Origin: Roseiarcus sp035500275
Lineage (GTDB): Bacteria > Pseudomonadota > Alphaproteobacteria > Rhizobiales > Beijerinckiaceae
DNA: 9,500 nt
Assembly: GCA_035500275.1 (NCBI GenBank)
Contig: DATJXI010000035.1
Location: 1 to 9,500 of the forward strand
Direction of reading: 5' to 3'
The position numbers and the translations under genes are program-made. Under the pieces are notes generated by a model. It made no database searches and was not told the origin of the DNA. It was given only the letters and a program-made list of their open reading frames with translations. This document shows, one piece after another, positions 1 through 6,399 of the stretch; position 1 is the stretch's first letter; the number at the start of each line of letters is the position of its first letter.

Positions 1-38
1 GCCGCCATCGTGAGCAGGATTTTGAGGAAAGCGATCAT
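1..38 (-). CDS. 5' end of a membrane-anchored or secreted protein, cut by window edge
   Basis: Only the first 12-13 codons are visible, reading M-I-A-F-L-K-I-L-L-T-M-A-A. This looks like the start of a signal peptide or signal anchor: one Lys, then a run of Leu/Ile/Ala. The ATG at 38-36 is preceded by an AGAAGG Shine-Dalgarno three bases upstream. The gene lies 64 bases after the PBP1A stop on the same strand, so it may be co-transcribed. In some rhizobia a small DUF1214/DUF1254 membrane protein follows PBP1A. That is recollection of gene order, not something this fragment can prove. Function is unassigned. Confidence 0.55.
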   Translation of the reverse strand, partial: MIAFLKILLTMA

Positions 39-102
39 TCGCCTTCTCGAGAGCGCTCGGCGACGATGCTAAACGCCGCAACCGCGCCGAGAGACATCGA
101 CT

Positions 103-2349
103 TCATGGCTCCGCCATCGCTCCCCGCACGACCTTCGCGTCGCCGGTCGAGCCTCCCGCTTCCGGCGCCGAGGACGCCGGCTCGTTTTTCAGCGCTTCCT
201 GCGCCAGATCGCCGATATCGCGGATCGCCTTGGTTGCGCTCGGCGAAAGGCCGATGCGCTGAGGCGACGCTCCGGCCGGCGCGGCCTTGGTGGCGTCCGC
301 GACCGCCGCTGCCGAGGCCAGCGGAGGCGCGGGCACCCCGAAGGGCGGCTTCGGGTCGAGGCCCTGATGGGCAAAAACCATGATGTCATGCCACGACATG
401 GCGGGCAGGGTGCCGCCGGTCATGTTCTCCATCGACGTGTTTTCGTCGTTGCCGAACCAGACGCTGCCGACGAGGTTGCCAGTGAAGGCGTTGAACCAGG
501 CGTTGGTGGAGTTATTGGTCGTGCCGGTCTTGCCGGCAATTGCAAGCCCCGGAATCTGCGCCGCTCGGCCCGTTCCCTCCGTCACCACATGCGTCATGAT
601 GTTGTTCATCTCGGCGACTTTGTCGGCCGGCAGCACACGCACAGGCGGGCCGCTGTCGCGGGCGCGATCGTAGAGGAGCTTGCCGCTTGAGTTGCGCACC
701 TCGACCGCGGCGTAGGGCGTCACGCGCAGACCGCCGTTGGCAAGGGTCGCGTTTGCGGCCACCATATCGATCATTTTGACTTCATCGGCGCCAACCGGCA
801 GAGACACCGTGTCGATGAGCGGCGTCGTCAGGCCCATCGCTCGCGCGGTCCGGACGATCTTGGACCGGCCGAGCGCGGCGATCTTCGCGAGATGATAGCT
901 TTGCTTCGGCGGCCAGTACGCTTCCCCGATCTTCACCGACATCCGGATCGCGGCGGTGTTGAAGGAATGAGCGAGCGCTAGATAGAGGGGGAGTCTTCCT
1001 GCGCTCTCGCCGTGGTAATTGTGCACGCAATAGTCGCCGATGCAGATCCCGGTGCAGTCGATCGGCGTGTCGGCATGGTATTTTCCCGTCAACAACGCCG
1101 TCATGTAGACGAAAATCTTGAAGGATGAGCCCGGTTGGCGCTCAGCGTCAGTTGCGCGGTTGAACTGGCTCGCGCCATAATCCCTTCCCCCGACCATTAC
1201 GCGCACCAGGCCGTCAGGCGTGGCTATGACCGTCGCCGCCTGGTGCGCGTGATAGGCGGGCGCCTTGTCGCGCAGCATCGTCTCGAGGACTGTCTCGGCC
1301 TTTGTCTGCAGCGCGGTGTCGAGGCCGGTTCGCACGACGAGGATGCGGTCGTTTCCGAGCTTGCCGACCGCGGCCAGTCCCTTCACCTCGTTGTAGGCGA
1401 AGTCGAGATACCAGTCGGGGCTATTCTGGGCGGTCTGATCGATAGGGGTCGCCGGATTGCGCCGGGCGGCGTAGACCTGCCCTTCCGTCATGAATCCGGC
1501 GTCGACCAGATTGCTCAGCACGTCGTTGGCGCGGGCGCGCGCCGCCGGCAAGTTCACGGTCGGCGAATATTTGGTTGGCGCTTTGAAGAGGCCGGCGAGC
1601 ATCGCCGCCTCCGCGAGAGTTATGTCGCGCGCCGACTTGCCGAAATAGGTCTCGGCCGCGGCCTGCACGCCGAATGCCCCGGAACCCATGTAGACCCGAT
1701 CAAGGTAGAGCTTCAGGATTTCCTTCTTCGTGTAGTGATGCTCGAGCCAGAGCGCGAGATAGGCCTCCTTGATCTTGCGCTGGATCGATCGCTCGTTGGT
1801 GAGGAACAGGTTCTTCGCCAATTGCTGCGTGATAGAGGAGCCGCCCTGCACCACGCCCGAGGCCTTGGCGTTGACGGTGAGTGCGCGGAACGTTCCGACG
1901 ATGTCGATTCCGAAGTGGCTGAAAAATCGGCGGTCTTCGGTGGCGATAACCGCCTTCACGAAATAGTCTGGCAGCTCCTCGAACGGGATTGCGTCGTCAT
2001 GCTTGATGCCGCGCTTGCCGACTTCGACGCCGTAGCGGTCCTGAAAGGTCACCGCAAGGTCGCCGCGCTTGAGCCAGTCGTCGTCCGCGGTTTCCTGAAA
2101 GGCGGGAAGCGCGAGCGTCAGCGCGACGATGAGCCCGCCAAGGCCGAGGGTCAGGCTCTCGCAGGCGAATTCCACGAAGAGCCGCGCGAGACCGGAAACG
2201 TGCATGCGGTCGGATGCCGCGTCGATCTTTTGCCAGGCGCTCCAAAGCCGCCGGCGCGCGTTGAACATCGACGAGTCAATGAAGGCGTCCAACGCGAGCA
2301 TGGCTCGCGACGCCGCGTGAAACAGCCTCGTGATCCGCGTGTTCGGCAC
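103..2349 (-). CDS. mrcA: penicillin-binding protein 1A (class A, bifunctional transglycosylase/transpeptidase)
   Basis: Polymerises lipid II into glycan strands and cross-links stem peptides, acting at the outer face of the inner membrane. From the GTG at 2349 the protein is 748 residues: a short cytoplasmic N-terminus, one TM helix at about 65-84, then the GT51 domain. GT51 shows catalytic Glu138 in ATEDRRFFSHFG, GGSSITQQLAKNLF at about 169-182, and KKEILKLYLDRVYMG at about 208-222. The transpeptidase domain has nucleophile Ser408 in SSFK, SFN at 462-464 and KTGTT from 607. The tail after about 666 is Ala/Pro-rich and low-complexity. The frame also opens at TTG 2361 (four more codons). I prefer GTG 2349 because GAGGG (2359-2355) sits five bases before it, while TTG has a hairpin where a Shine-Dalgarno should be. 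All key residues are present. The gene is divergent from ycgN. Confidence 0.95.
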   Translation of the reverse strand: MPNTRITRLFHAASRAMLALDAFIDSSMFNARRRLWSAWQKIDAASDRMHVSGLARLFVEFACESLTLGLGGLIVALTLALPAFQETADDDWLKRGDLAVTFQDRYGVEVGKRGIKHDDAIPFEELPDYFVKAVIATEDRRFFSHFGIDIVGTFRALTVNAKASGVVQGGSSITQQLAKNLFLTNERSIQRKIKEAYLALWLEHHYTKKEILKLYLDRVYMGSGAFGVQAAAETYFGKSARDITLAEAAMLAGLFKAPTKYSPTVNLPAARARANDVLSNLVDAGFMTEGQVYAARRNPATPIDQTAQNSPDWYLDFAYNEVKGLAAVGKLGNDRILVVRTGLDTALQTKAETVLETMLRDKAPAYHAHQAATVIATPDGLVRVMVGGRDYGASQFNRATDAERQPGSSFKIFVYMTALLTGKYHADTPIDCTGICIGDYCVHNYHGESAGRLPLYLALAHSFNTAAIRMSVKIGEAYWPPKQSYHLAKIAALGRSKIVRTARAMGLTTPLIDTVSLPVGADEVKMIDMVAANATLANGGLRVTPYAAVEVRNSSGKLLYDRARDSGPPVRVLPADKVAEMNNIMTHVVTEGTGRAAQIPGLAIAGKTGTTNNSTNAWFNAFTGNLVGSVWFGNDENTSMENMTGGTLPAMSWHDIMVFAHQGLDPKPPFGVPAPPLASAAAVADATKAAPAGASPQRIGLSPSATKAIRDIGDLAQEALKNEPASSAPEAGGSTGDAKVVRGAMAEP

Positions 2350-2363
2350 GAAAACCCTCAATT

Positions 2364-2389
2364 ACGGGCGCGCCAGCCGGCGCGCCCGT
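2364..2389 (-). promoter_or_regulatory. perfect 11-bp hairpin in the PBP1A leader
   Basis: Arms 2364-2374 and 2379-2389 are exact reverse complements, each containing the octamer GGCGCGCC, around a four-base AGCC loop. In the PBP1A mRNA this G/C stem would end only four bases before the GAGGG ribosome binding site. No T-run follows it on either strand, so it is not a typical intrinsic terminator. The structure is seen in sequence; a role in translation or mRNA stability is inference. Confidence 0.5.
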
Positions 2390-2439
2390 CAGCAAAGAGG
2401 ACTTAACATAAGTTGCGCCTTTGCCTAAATGGCGGCGAA

Positions 2440-2467
2440 GAAAGGGAGCCCCCCTTTCCTTGTTTTT
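2440..2467 (+). terminator. Rho-independent terminator-like hairpin in the ycgN leader
   Basis: GAAAGGG (2440-2446) pairs with CCCTTTC (2452-2458) across a five-base loop and is followed by CTTGTTTTT (2459-2467). The polarity fits termination of rightward transcripts. It lies about 48 bases before the ycgN ATG and downstream of the divergent PBP1A start, where no rightward gene ends. It could therefore be an attenuator in the ycgN leader, or ycgN transcription may begin after it. The stem is only 7 bp. Confidence 0.4.
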
Positions 2468-2514
2468 CACTGGGCCTCCCCGCGGGCCAGCGGCGAGGCC
2501 AAGTCTTGCCTAAG

Positions 2515-2997
2515 ATGACCGTCAAGCACGCTGAGGCCGCGCCGTTCTGGCGCCTGAAAACGCTGGAGGAGATGACCTCCTGCGAGTGGGAGAGCCTGTG
2601 CGACGGCTGCGCCCGCTGCTGCCTCGTCAAGCTCGAGGACGAGGAAACCGGCGAAATCCACTTCACCGACATCGGCTGCAAGCTGCTTGACGCCAAGACG
2701 TGCCTCTGCCGCGACTACAGAAGGCGCACGCGCGTGGTCCCGGACTGCGTCAAACTCACGCCCACGGTCGTCCGCACGCTCTCCTGGCTGCCCGTCACCT
2801 GCGCCTACCGCCTCGTCGCCGAAGGGAAGGATCTCCCGGACTGGCACCCGCTCGTCTCCGGCTCCAAGGAAAGCGTGCATGACGCGCGCGTGTCGGTGCG
2901 CGGGCGGGTCAGCGCCAGCGAGGAAGATCTCCCCCAGGAGTTGTGGCCGGAGCATGTCGTGAAGTGGCCGAACAGACCGCCGCGCGAGAGGCGGTAG
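2515..2997 (+). CDS. ycgN: YcgN/YkgJ-type cysteine-cluster protein (UPF0260 family)
   Basis: A soluble 160-residue protein of the CxxCxxCC family, thought to bind zinc or an iron centre; its biochemical role is not established. Ten cysteines are visible. The signature cluster at Cys29, Cys32, Cys35 and Cys36 (CDGCARCC) is followed by Cys55, Cys63, Cys65, Cys78 and Cys96, with Cys23 just before the cluster. Conserved-looking blocks are FWRLKTLEEMT near the N-terminus and PDCVKLTP and WLPVTCAYRL in the middle. Length fits the family. I chose ATG 2515 because the protein from there matches the family start; the frame extends upstream to TTG 2413, but that extension overlaps the terminator-like hairpin and looks non-coding. 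No strong Shine-Dalgarno is seen. It is divergent from PBP1A and convergent with the 44-codon ORF. Confidence 0.93.
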   Translation: MTVKHAEAAPFWRLKTLEEMTSCEWESLCDGCARCCLVKLEDEETGEIHFTDIGCKLLDAKTCLCRDYRRRTRVVPDCVKLTPTVVRTLSWLPVTCAYRLVAEGKDLPDWHPLVSGSKESVHDARVSVRGRVSASEEDLPQELWPEHVVKWPNRPPRERR

Positions 2998-3055
2998 CTT
3001 GCTTGGAAATCGGAGAACGGTCTTGGCGCGATCATCAGATCGGCGATCGGGCCGC

Positions 3056-3190
3056 TCATTCTAGCGGCGGCTCGGCTTTCGCGACGACCGGGCGCTCATG
3101 CCGCTCCAAGGCGGCCAGAGTTCCCACGAACACCAGGAGCATCCGCTCGGCAGGGGCTTGCTTGTTCTTCTTCCTTTTGCGCGAGTTCAT
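3056..3190 (-). CDS. candidate small protein (44 aa), ATGA-coupled to the upstream gene
   Basis: ATG 3190-3188 overlaps the TGA (3189-3187) of the 365-residue gene in a classic ATGA junction, and the frame stays open to TGA 3058-3056. The peptide starts with a basic stretch, MNSRKRKKNKQAPAER, continues with a mildly hydrophobic MLLVFVGTLAALE, and ends in a Glu/Pro/Ala tail. About four fifths of its third codon positions are G or C, which fits coding sequence here. I recognise no family. It may be translated by termination-reinitiation, or it may be an open frame by chance. A 6-bp stem (3051-3056 with 3063-3068) covers its stop codon. Confidence 0.4.
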   Translation of the reverse strand: MNSRKRKKNKQAPAERMLLVFVGTLAALERHERPVVAKAEPPLE

Positions 3191-4284
3191 CTGCCCCGCG
3201 CGGCGCTCGGCCTGTCAGTAGGCTTAATTCGTCCAAATGAGCTGGAGTGTCTGGGCTTTTCACCGAGCAGCGCCATGAGGATCGGCGGCAGTTCCGGATG
3301 ACGCAAATTACAGACGGAACGAGAGCAATGGTCCGCGCGCTGGCTGGGCTCAGAGCTATGCGAAGAGGCGCTCGCGCGCGCTTTGCTTGAGGATGAAGCG
3401 GCTCCCCGTTTTCGTGCCGATGCGGGGCTCGGCTTGGCCGGGACGCTTGGAGACGCCGCGTCGGATTGGCAACACAAGCCGTTCAAGCCGTCCGGGTCAA
3501 TTTCACCATGCGGAAGCGTCGCGGCCTGCGCCGCCGGGGGCCGATCGGCGACACCCTCATTCTCAGGCGCGGCGTTCTGGTCGGGCGCGGCCTTCGAAGT
3601 TTCCGCAACGGTCGTTGGCGTCGTCGCAGGTCCAGATCGATCGACCGGCCTCAGCACCTCCGGTTGAAAGGGATGGCAGCCCTGCTCAACAACGGAACCG
3701 TCAGATTCTGCATCGGCGGGTCGTTTACTGCGCTCCGGGAAACGCTCCGCACCCCGCCGGTAATTGTCGTCCGGGTCGAGCGACGCGACTTGCATCCCTG
3801 CGGAAAGCCGGTCCGCCGATGCCAACTCGGATTTCGCTTCCACGGGAGCCGCGGCGTTCGTCTCTTTTGCGGCCTCCGGCCCCTCTGCGAGAAGGGCGCT
3901 GCGTGTCGCTTCCGCAGCCGCCTTCACCGGGGGAGTCTCAGTGGCAAGCAGCGTGTCGACCTCGGCCCTCGCGTCTTGCGCAAAGAGGCCGTTCTCATGC
4001 GCGGCGAGGAACGCTCGCCATCCCTGAAGCGAGTTCGTTCGCTGCGCAATCCGGTAATCGAGCTCCTCGCCCACGCGCGCCGCGGCGGCCGGGTCCACGG
4101 GAGCGACAAGGGCCTTCGGCTTCGCGGCCGCAAGCGCCTCCCTGAAGATAATGTCGATCTCGTCAAGCGATGGGAGCGTGACGAACTTTTCCAGATTCGG
4201 CGGCTCGTGCATATAAAACCCGATCGCGAGCCCTGACGCGAGAACAACCGCGTACTTTGCAAACGCCCTAATGAACCGCGTCAC
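3187..4284 (-). CDS. hypothetical membrane-anchored protein with low-complexity body
   Basis: 365 residues from a GTG at 4284, with a G-rich Shine-Dalgarno-like stretch about five bases upstream. Residues about 7-25 (FAKYAVVLASGLAIGFY) form a signal anchor. Residues about 75-113 form a helical segment, DYRIAQRTNSLQGWRAFLAA followed by HENGLFAQDARAEVDTLL; similar GWRAFL..H..G..A..A motifs occur in uncharacterised or caspase-like alphaproteobacterial proteins, where they look TPR/Sel1-like. From about 115 to 330 it is rich in Ala, Pro, Ser and Glu and probably disordered. The last 50 residues carry a short ordered-looking patch, NLRHPELPPILMALLGEKP. Third-position GC appears lower toward the C-terminus than in neighbouring genes, so that end may be fast-evolving or damaged. 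Divergent from the cupin gene. Function unknown. Confidence 0.7.
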   Translation of the reverse strand: MTRFIRAFAKYAVVLASGLAIGFYMHEPPNLEKFVTLPSLDEIDIIFREALAAAKPKALVAPVDPAAAARVGEELDYRIAQRTNSLQGWRAFLAAHENGLFAQDARAEVDTLLATETPPVKAAAEATRSALLAEGPEAAKETNAAAPVEAKSELASADRLSAGMQVASLDPDDNYRRGAERFPERSKRPADAESDGSVVEQGCHPFQPEVLRPVDRSGPATTPTTVAETSKAAPDQNAAPENEGVADRPPAAQAATLPHGEIDPDGLNGLCCQSDAASPSVPAKPSPASARKRGAASSSSKARASASSHSSEPSQRADHCSRSVCNLRHPELPPILMALLGEKPRHSSSFGRIKPTDRPSAARGR

Positions 4285-4354
4285 GCAGCCCCCCGCCCCA
4301 CGAGCCTCGGCGTCACCCGATGCAGCTGGCGCTGCGCCCCAAGGCTCGCTACAC

Positions 4355-4387
4355 TGTATATTTCCATGTCTGATTGCCGTGCGTCAA
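4355..4387. promoter_or_regulatory. A/T-rich patch, possible divergent promoter region
   Basis: This lies between two divergent genes (starts at 4284 and 4468). Rightward, TATATT at 4357-4362 resembles a -10 box, but no good -35 box precedes it. Leftward, TATACA (4360-4355) and TTGACG (4387-4382) are present but 21 bases apart, which is longer than ideal. This is the most A/T-rich point in an otherwise GC-rich gap, so promoters for one or both genes are plausible. Confidence 0.25.
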
Positions 4388-4467
4388 TTTCCCTCTTTCG
4401 GCGCTCCGTCCGCCCCGCCGGGCGTTCTGATTACCTCGGAAGACACATGTCAGCTGCGGAGGTCACA

Positions 4468-4950
4468 ATGTCTGATCACGCGAGCCAGCCGGTCGCCATG
4501 GCCGCGGCGGAAGCGCCGCCGCGCGCCAAACCATCGAACTATCCGGAGCCGTTCGCTTCTCGGATGGCGAAGCGGGACAAGCGTCCCCTCGGAGACCTTT
4601 TCGGGCTGACCAACTTTGGCGTCAACCTCACCCGCCTCGCGCCCGGCGGGAGCTCGTCGTTGCGGCACGCCCACGCGAAGCAGGACGAATTCGTCTATAT
4701 CCTGGAGGGCTCGCCGACGCTCATCACCAACGCGGGCCGCACGCCGATGAAGCCGGGCATGTGCGCGGGATTCAAGGCTGGAACTGGCGACGCCCACCAT
4801 CTCGTCAACGAAACGGAGGAGGATGTCGTCTATCTCGAAATCGGCGATCGCACCCCAGGCGACAGCGCCGCTTACCCAGACGACGACCTCGCGGTCGAGA
4901 CAGTCGACGGCAAGCTCCATTTCACCCACAAGAACGGCGCGCCCTATTAG
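4468..4950 (+). CDS. single-domain cupin protein
   Basis: A 160-residue small cupin, probably cytosolic and metal-binding. Cupin motif 1 is visible as HAH (His67, His69), Glu74 and Gly81 within SLRHAHAKQDEFVYILEG. Motif 2 is KAGTGDAHHLVN with His110 and Asn114. These four metal-ligand positions (two His, Glu, His) are all intact, so a bound divalent metal is expected. The substrate cannot be told: such proteins include isomerases, dioxygenases and sugar-binding or regulatory forms. The first 40 residues are an Ala/Pro-rich lead. I chose ATG 4468 because GGAGGT (4457-4462) stands five bases before it; upstream in-frame ATGs at 4366 and 4447 lack such a site. No fused DNA-binding domain is present. 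It stands alone between a divergent gene and the next plus-strand unit. Confidence 0.9.
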   Translation: MSDHASQPVAMAAAEAPPRAKPSNYPEPFASRMAKRDKRPLGDLFGLTNFGVNLTRLAPGGSSSLRHAHAKQDEFVYILEGSPTLITNAGRTPMKPGMCAGFKAGTGDAHHLVNETEEDVVYLEIGDRTPGDSAAYPDDDLAVETVDGKLHFTHKNGAPY

Positions 4951-5099
4951 GGGCATGCTGGTGCAATCTGTTGGAAATGCTGGAGCGCCACCGCCGCGGC
5001 CCTTTGGAACGCCAACCTGTGACGGCGAGCGGATCGAGCCGCGCGCCGGCTGGCAATTCGCGCCGCAACACACTAAAACAGCTCAAAATGAGGACCCGA

Positions 5100-5222
5100 A
5101 TGCAGTCGCAGACCGTCGAGCGCGCGGCCTCGCGCCGGCGGCTCGTTCAGCGGCGGTTCAACGGGGCGCGCTACTTTGGCGATCGGAGAATACGAGGCGA
5201 AGTATGCGAGAAGCAGTTATAG
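5100..5222 (+). CDS. possible short Arg-rich leader ORF (40 aa)
   Basis: ATG 5100 follows GAGGA (5090-5094) with a five-base spacer, one of the better ribosome binding sites in the window. The peptide begins MQSQTVERAASRRRLVQRR, has about ten Arg, and stops at TAG 5220-5222. It overlaps the start of the secreted-protein gene at 5204 by 19 bases, which would allow translational coupling. I recognise no homologue and its composition gives no function. It may be a regulatory leader or chance. The rest of 4951-5099 shows nothing beyond a repeated ATGCTGG (4956, 4978). Confidence 0.25.
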   Translation: MQSQTVERAASRRRLVQRRFNGARYFGDRRIRGEVCEKQL

Positions 5223-5515
5223 CATCGGCGGTTGCGTTGCTCGGGCTCGCCGCGGTCCCGGCTCAAGCGATGCCGTTCGGATCCGTCACCGGCGCGCACC
5301 CGGGAGTGACGCTTGTGGCGCAGGGATGCGGACCCGGCTGGCACCGCAATTACTACGGGCGCTGCATCCCGAACGGCTACGGCTACGTGGCCCCTCACGT
5401 CTACAGGTACGGATACTACGGCTACCACCCGTACCATCCCTACTACGGCCATCCCTACGCCCGTCCTTATGGCCCGCATTGTTGGTGGCGGGGCGGCGTG
5501 CGCGTCTGCCGCTGA
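5204..5515 (+). CDS. small secreted Gly/Tyr/His-rich protein with GCG...C.PN motif
   Basis: 103 residues. A clear signal peptide, MREAVIASAVALLGLAAVPA followed by QA, is probably cleaved after residue 22 (AQA). The mature part has GCGPGWHRNYYGRCIPNGYG at about 41-60, matching the 'GCG_CRPN prefix-to-repeats' pattern known from small rhizobial proteins, here with Ile in place of Arg before PN. Then comes a Tyr/His/Pro/Gly tract, including YHPYHPYYGHPYARPYG, ending in CWWRGGVRVC. Four Cys remain in the mature chain (42, 54, 93, 102), so two disulfides are possible, and the His-rich tract could bind metal; both are inference. ATG 5204 was chosen because GAGG (5194-5197) precedes it and the signal peptide begins there, although the frame stays open upstream. 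It is convergent with the GST gene, 30 bases apart. Function unknown. Confidence 0.82.
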   Translation: MREAVIASAVALLGLAAVPAQAMPFGSVTGAHPGVTLVAQGCGPGWHRNYYGRCIPNGYGYVAPHVYRYGYYGYHPYHPYYGHPYARPYGPHCWWRGGVRVCR

Positions 5516-5545
5516 CGGCGCCGGCAGCGGCGGCCCGGCGGAAGC

Positions 5546-6157
5546 TCAGGCCGCCGCGCTCGGCCGCGCGGTCAAGGCCGCGCGCCAGCGGCTGAGGTTC
5601 TCAAGCTCCGGCGGAATGATGATTCGCGCGGGCTTGGTGAAGTCGAGCGCAACGAGGCCGGTGATGTCGGCGATGGTGAACCGGTCGCCGGCGATGAAGG
5701 GCCTGTCGCGCAAGACGCCGTCCAAGATCGCCATGTTGCGTAAGACACGCGGCCGGTTGACCGCCGCCCACTCGGCGACCTGGGGTTCCTCCATCTTCGC
5801 CATATGCGGATGCGTGTGGCGGAAGACCTGGGCGATCGGCAGGAAGAGATGCCATTCCAGCCGGCGCTGCCACATCTCGATCGTGGCGCGCTCGAATGGC
5901 GTCGTCCCAAGCAGATTGGGTTCGGGATAGAGCTCCTCAAGGTAGCGGCAAATGGCGATCGATTCCCCGATGACCGTTCCGTCGTCGAGTTCGAGCGCCG
6001 GAATGACCTGGAAAGGGCTCATGGCGGCGAACTCAGGCGTCTTGTGCTCGAGCTTGCCGAGGTCGACCTGAACCTGCGGGATCGACAGGCCTTTTTCGGC
6101 GAGGAAGATGCGGACCCGCCGCGGATTCGGGGCGACGTTCGAGTTGTAGAGCTTCAT
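5546..6157 (-). CDS. glutathione S-transferase family protein
   Basis: 203 residues, the usual length for a cytosolic GST, which conjugates or reduces substrates with glutathione. The N-terminal thioredoxin-like domain begins MKLYNSNVAPNPRRVRIFLA; the Ser/Asn near residues 5-6 sits where the catalytic residue usually lies. The cis-Pro is at residue 53 (VIPALEL), and the glutathione-binding Glu65-Ser66 is in GESIAICRYLEELYP. The helical C-terminal domain carries the N-capping box FTIAD (ending Asp164) in RPFIAGDRFTIADITGLVAL. I chose ATG 6157 because AGGAAGG ends five bases before it; the in-frame GTG at 6163 would sit directly against that site. No neighbour suggests a specific substrate. Divergent from the histidine kinase, convergent with the secreted protein. 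Confidence 0.93.
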   Translation of the reverse strand: MKLYNSNVAPNPRRVRIFLAEKGLSIPQVQVDLGKLEHKTPEFAAMSPFQVIPALELDDGTVIGESIAICRYLEELYPEPNLLGTTPFERATIEMWQRRLEWHLFLPIAQVFRHTHPHMAKMEEPQVAEWAAVNRPRVLRNMAILDGVLRDRPFIAGDRFTIADITGLVALDFTKPARIIIPPELENLSRWRAALTARPSAAA

Positions 6158-6399
6158 CTGCACCTTCCTGGCGCGCGGCGTTGACGTTAACGGCGGTTCT
6201 GTCGGGAATCCTCTACCTCAAGGCGCCTTCGTCAGGCCCGCGTTAATCATTTGGACAGCATGATGCCGTCGCGTCGCGGTGTGTTCGGGCGGTCATGGTC
6301 GAGTCGAGGGAGCAGGGCAGGGCGGGCGGTCGGACTCATCCCGAGGCGGCGGCGCGGCGGCGCAGGATGGTCCTCGAGCTCCGGCGGGCGCGCGAGGCG

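Noticed and set aside
1135..2406. Long plus-strand open frame of about 420 codons opposite PBP1A
   Set aside because: It is antisense to a gene whose catalytic motifs are all intact. Its product is Arg/Gly/Val-rich without domains, as expected from GC-rich mirror frames.
2805..3059. Minus-strand 84-codon frame whose ATG overlaps the TGA of the 44-codon ORF, a second ATGA
   Set aside because: Most of it is antisense to the C-terminal part of ycgN, which is well supported, and the composition there is not protein-like. The ATGA overlap is probably chance.
3029..3068. Two small stem-loops after ycgN (3029-3042 and 3051-3068) as a terminator
   Set aside because: Stems of five and six base pairs with no T-run on either strand do not support an intrinsic terminator.
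3466..4236. Plus-strand 256-codon Arg-rich frame opposite the anchored protein
   Set aside because: Its product is dominated by Arg and looks like a mirror frame. The minus-strand frame has a proper signal anchor and start context.
6181..6212. TTGACG at 6181 as a -35 box for the histidine kinase
   Set aside because: No acceptable -10 box lies 16-19 bases downstream, so I did not annotate a promoter.
6241..6250. GTTAATCATT as a possible CtrA half-site upstream of the histidine kinase
   Set aside because: It resembles TTAACCAT with one mismatch, but there is no paired TTAA seven bases away. A single half-site is too common to call.
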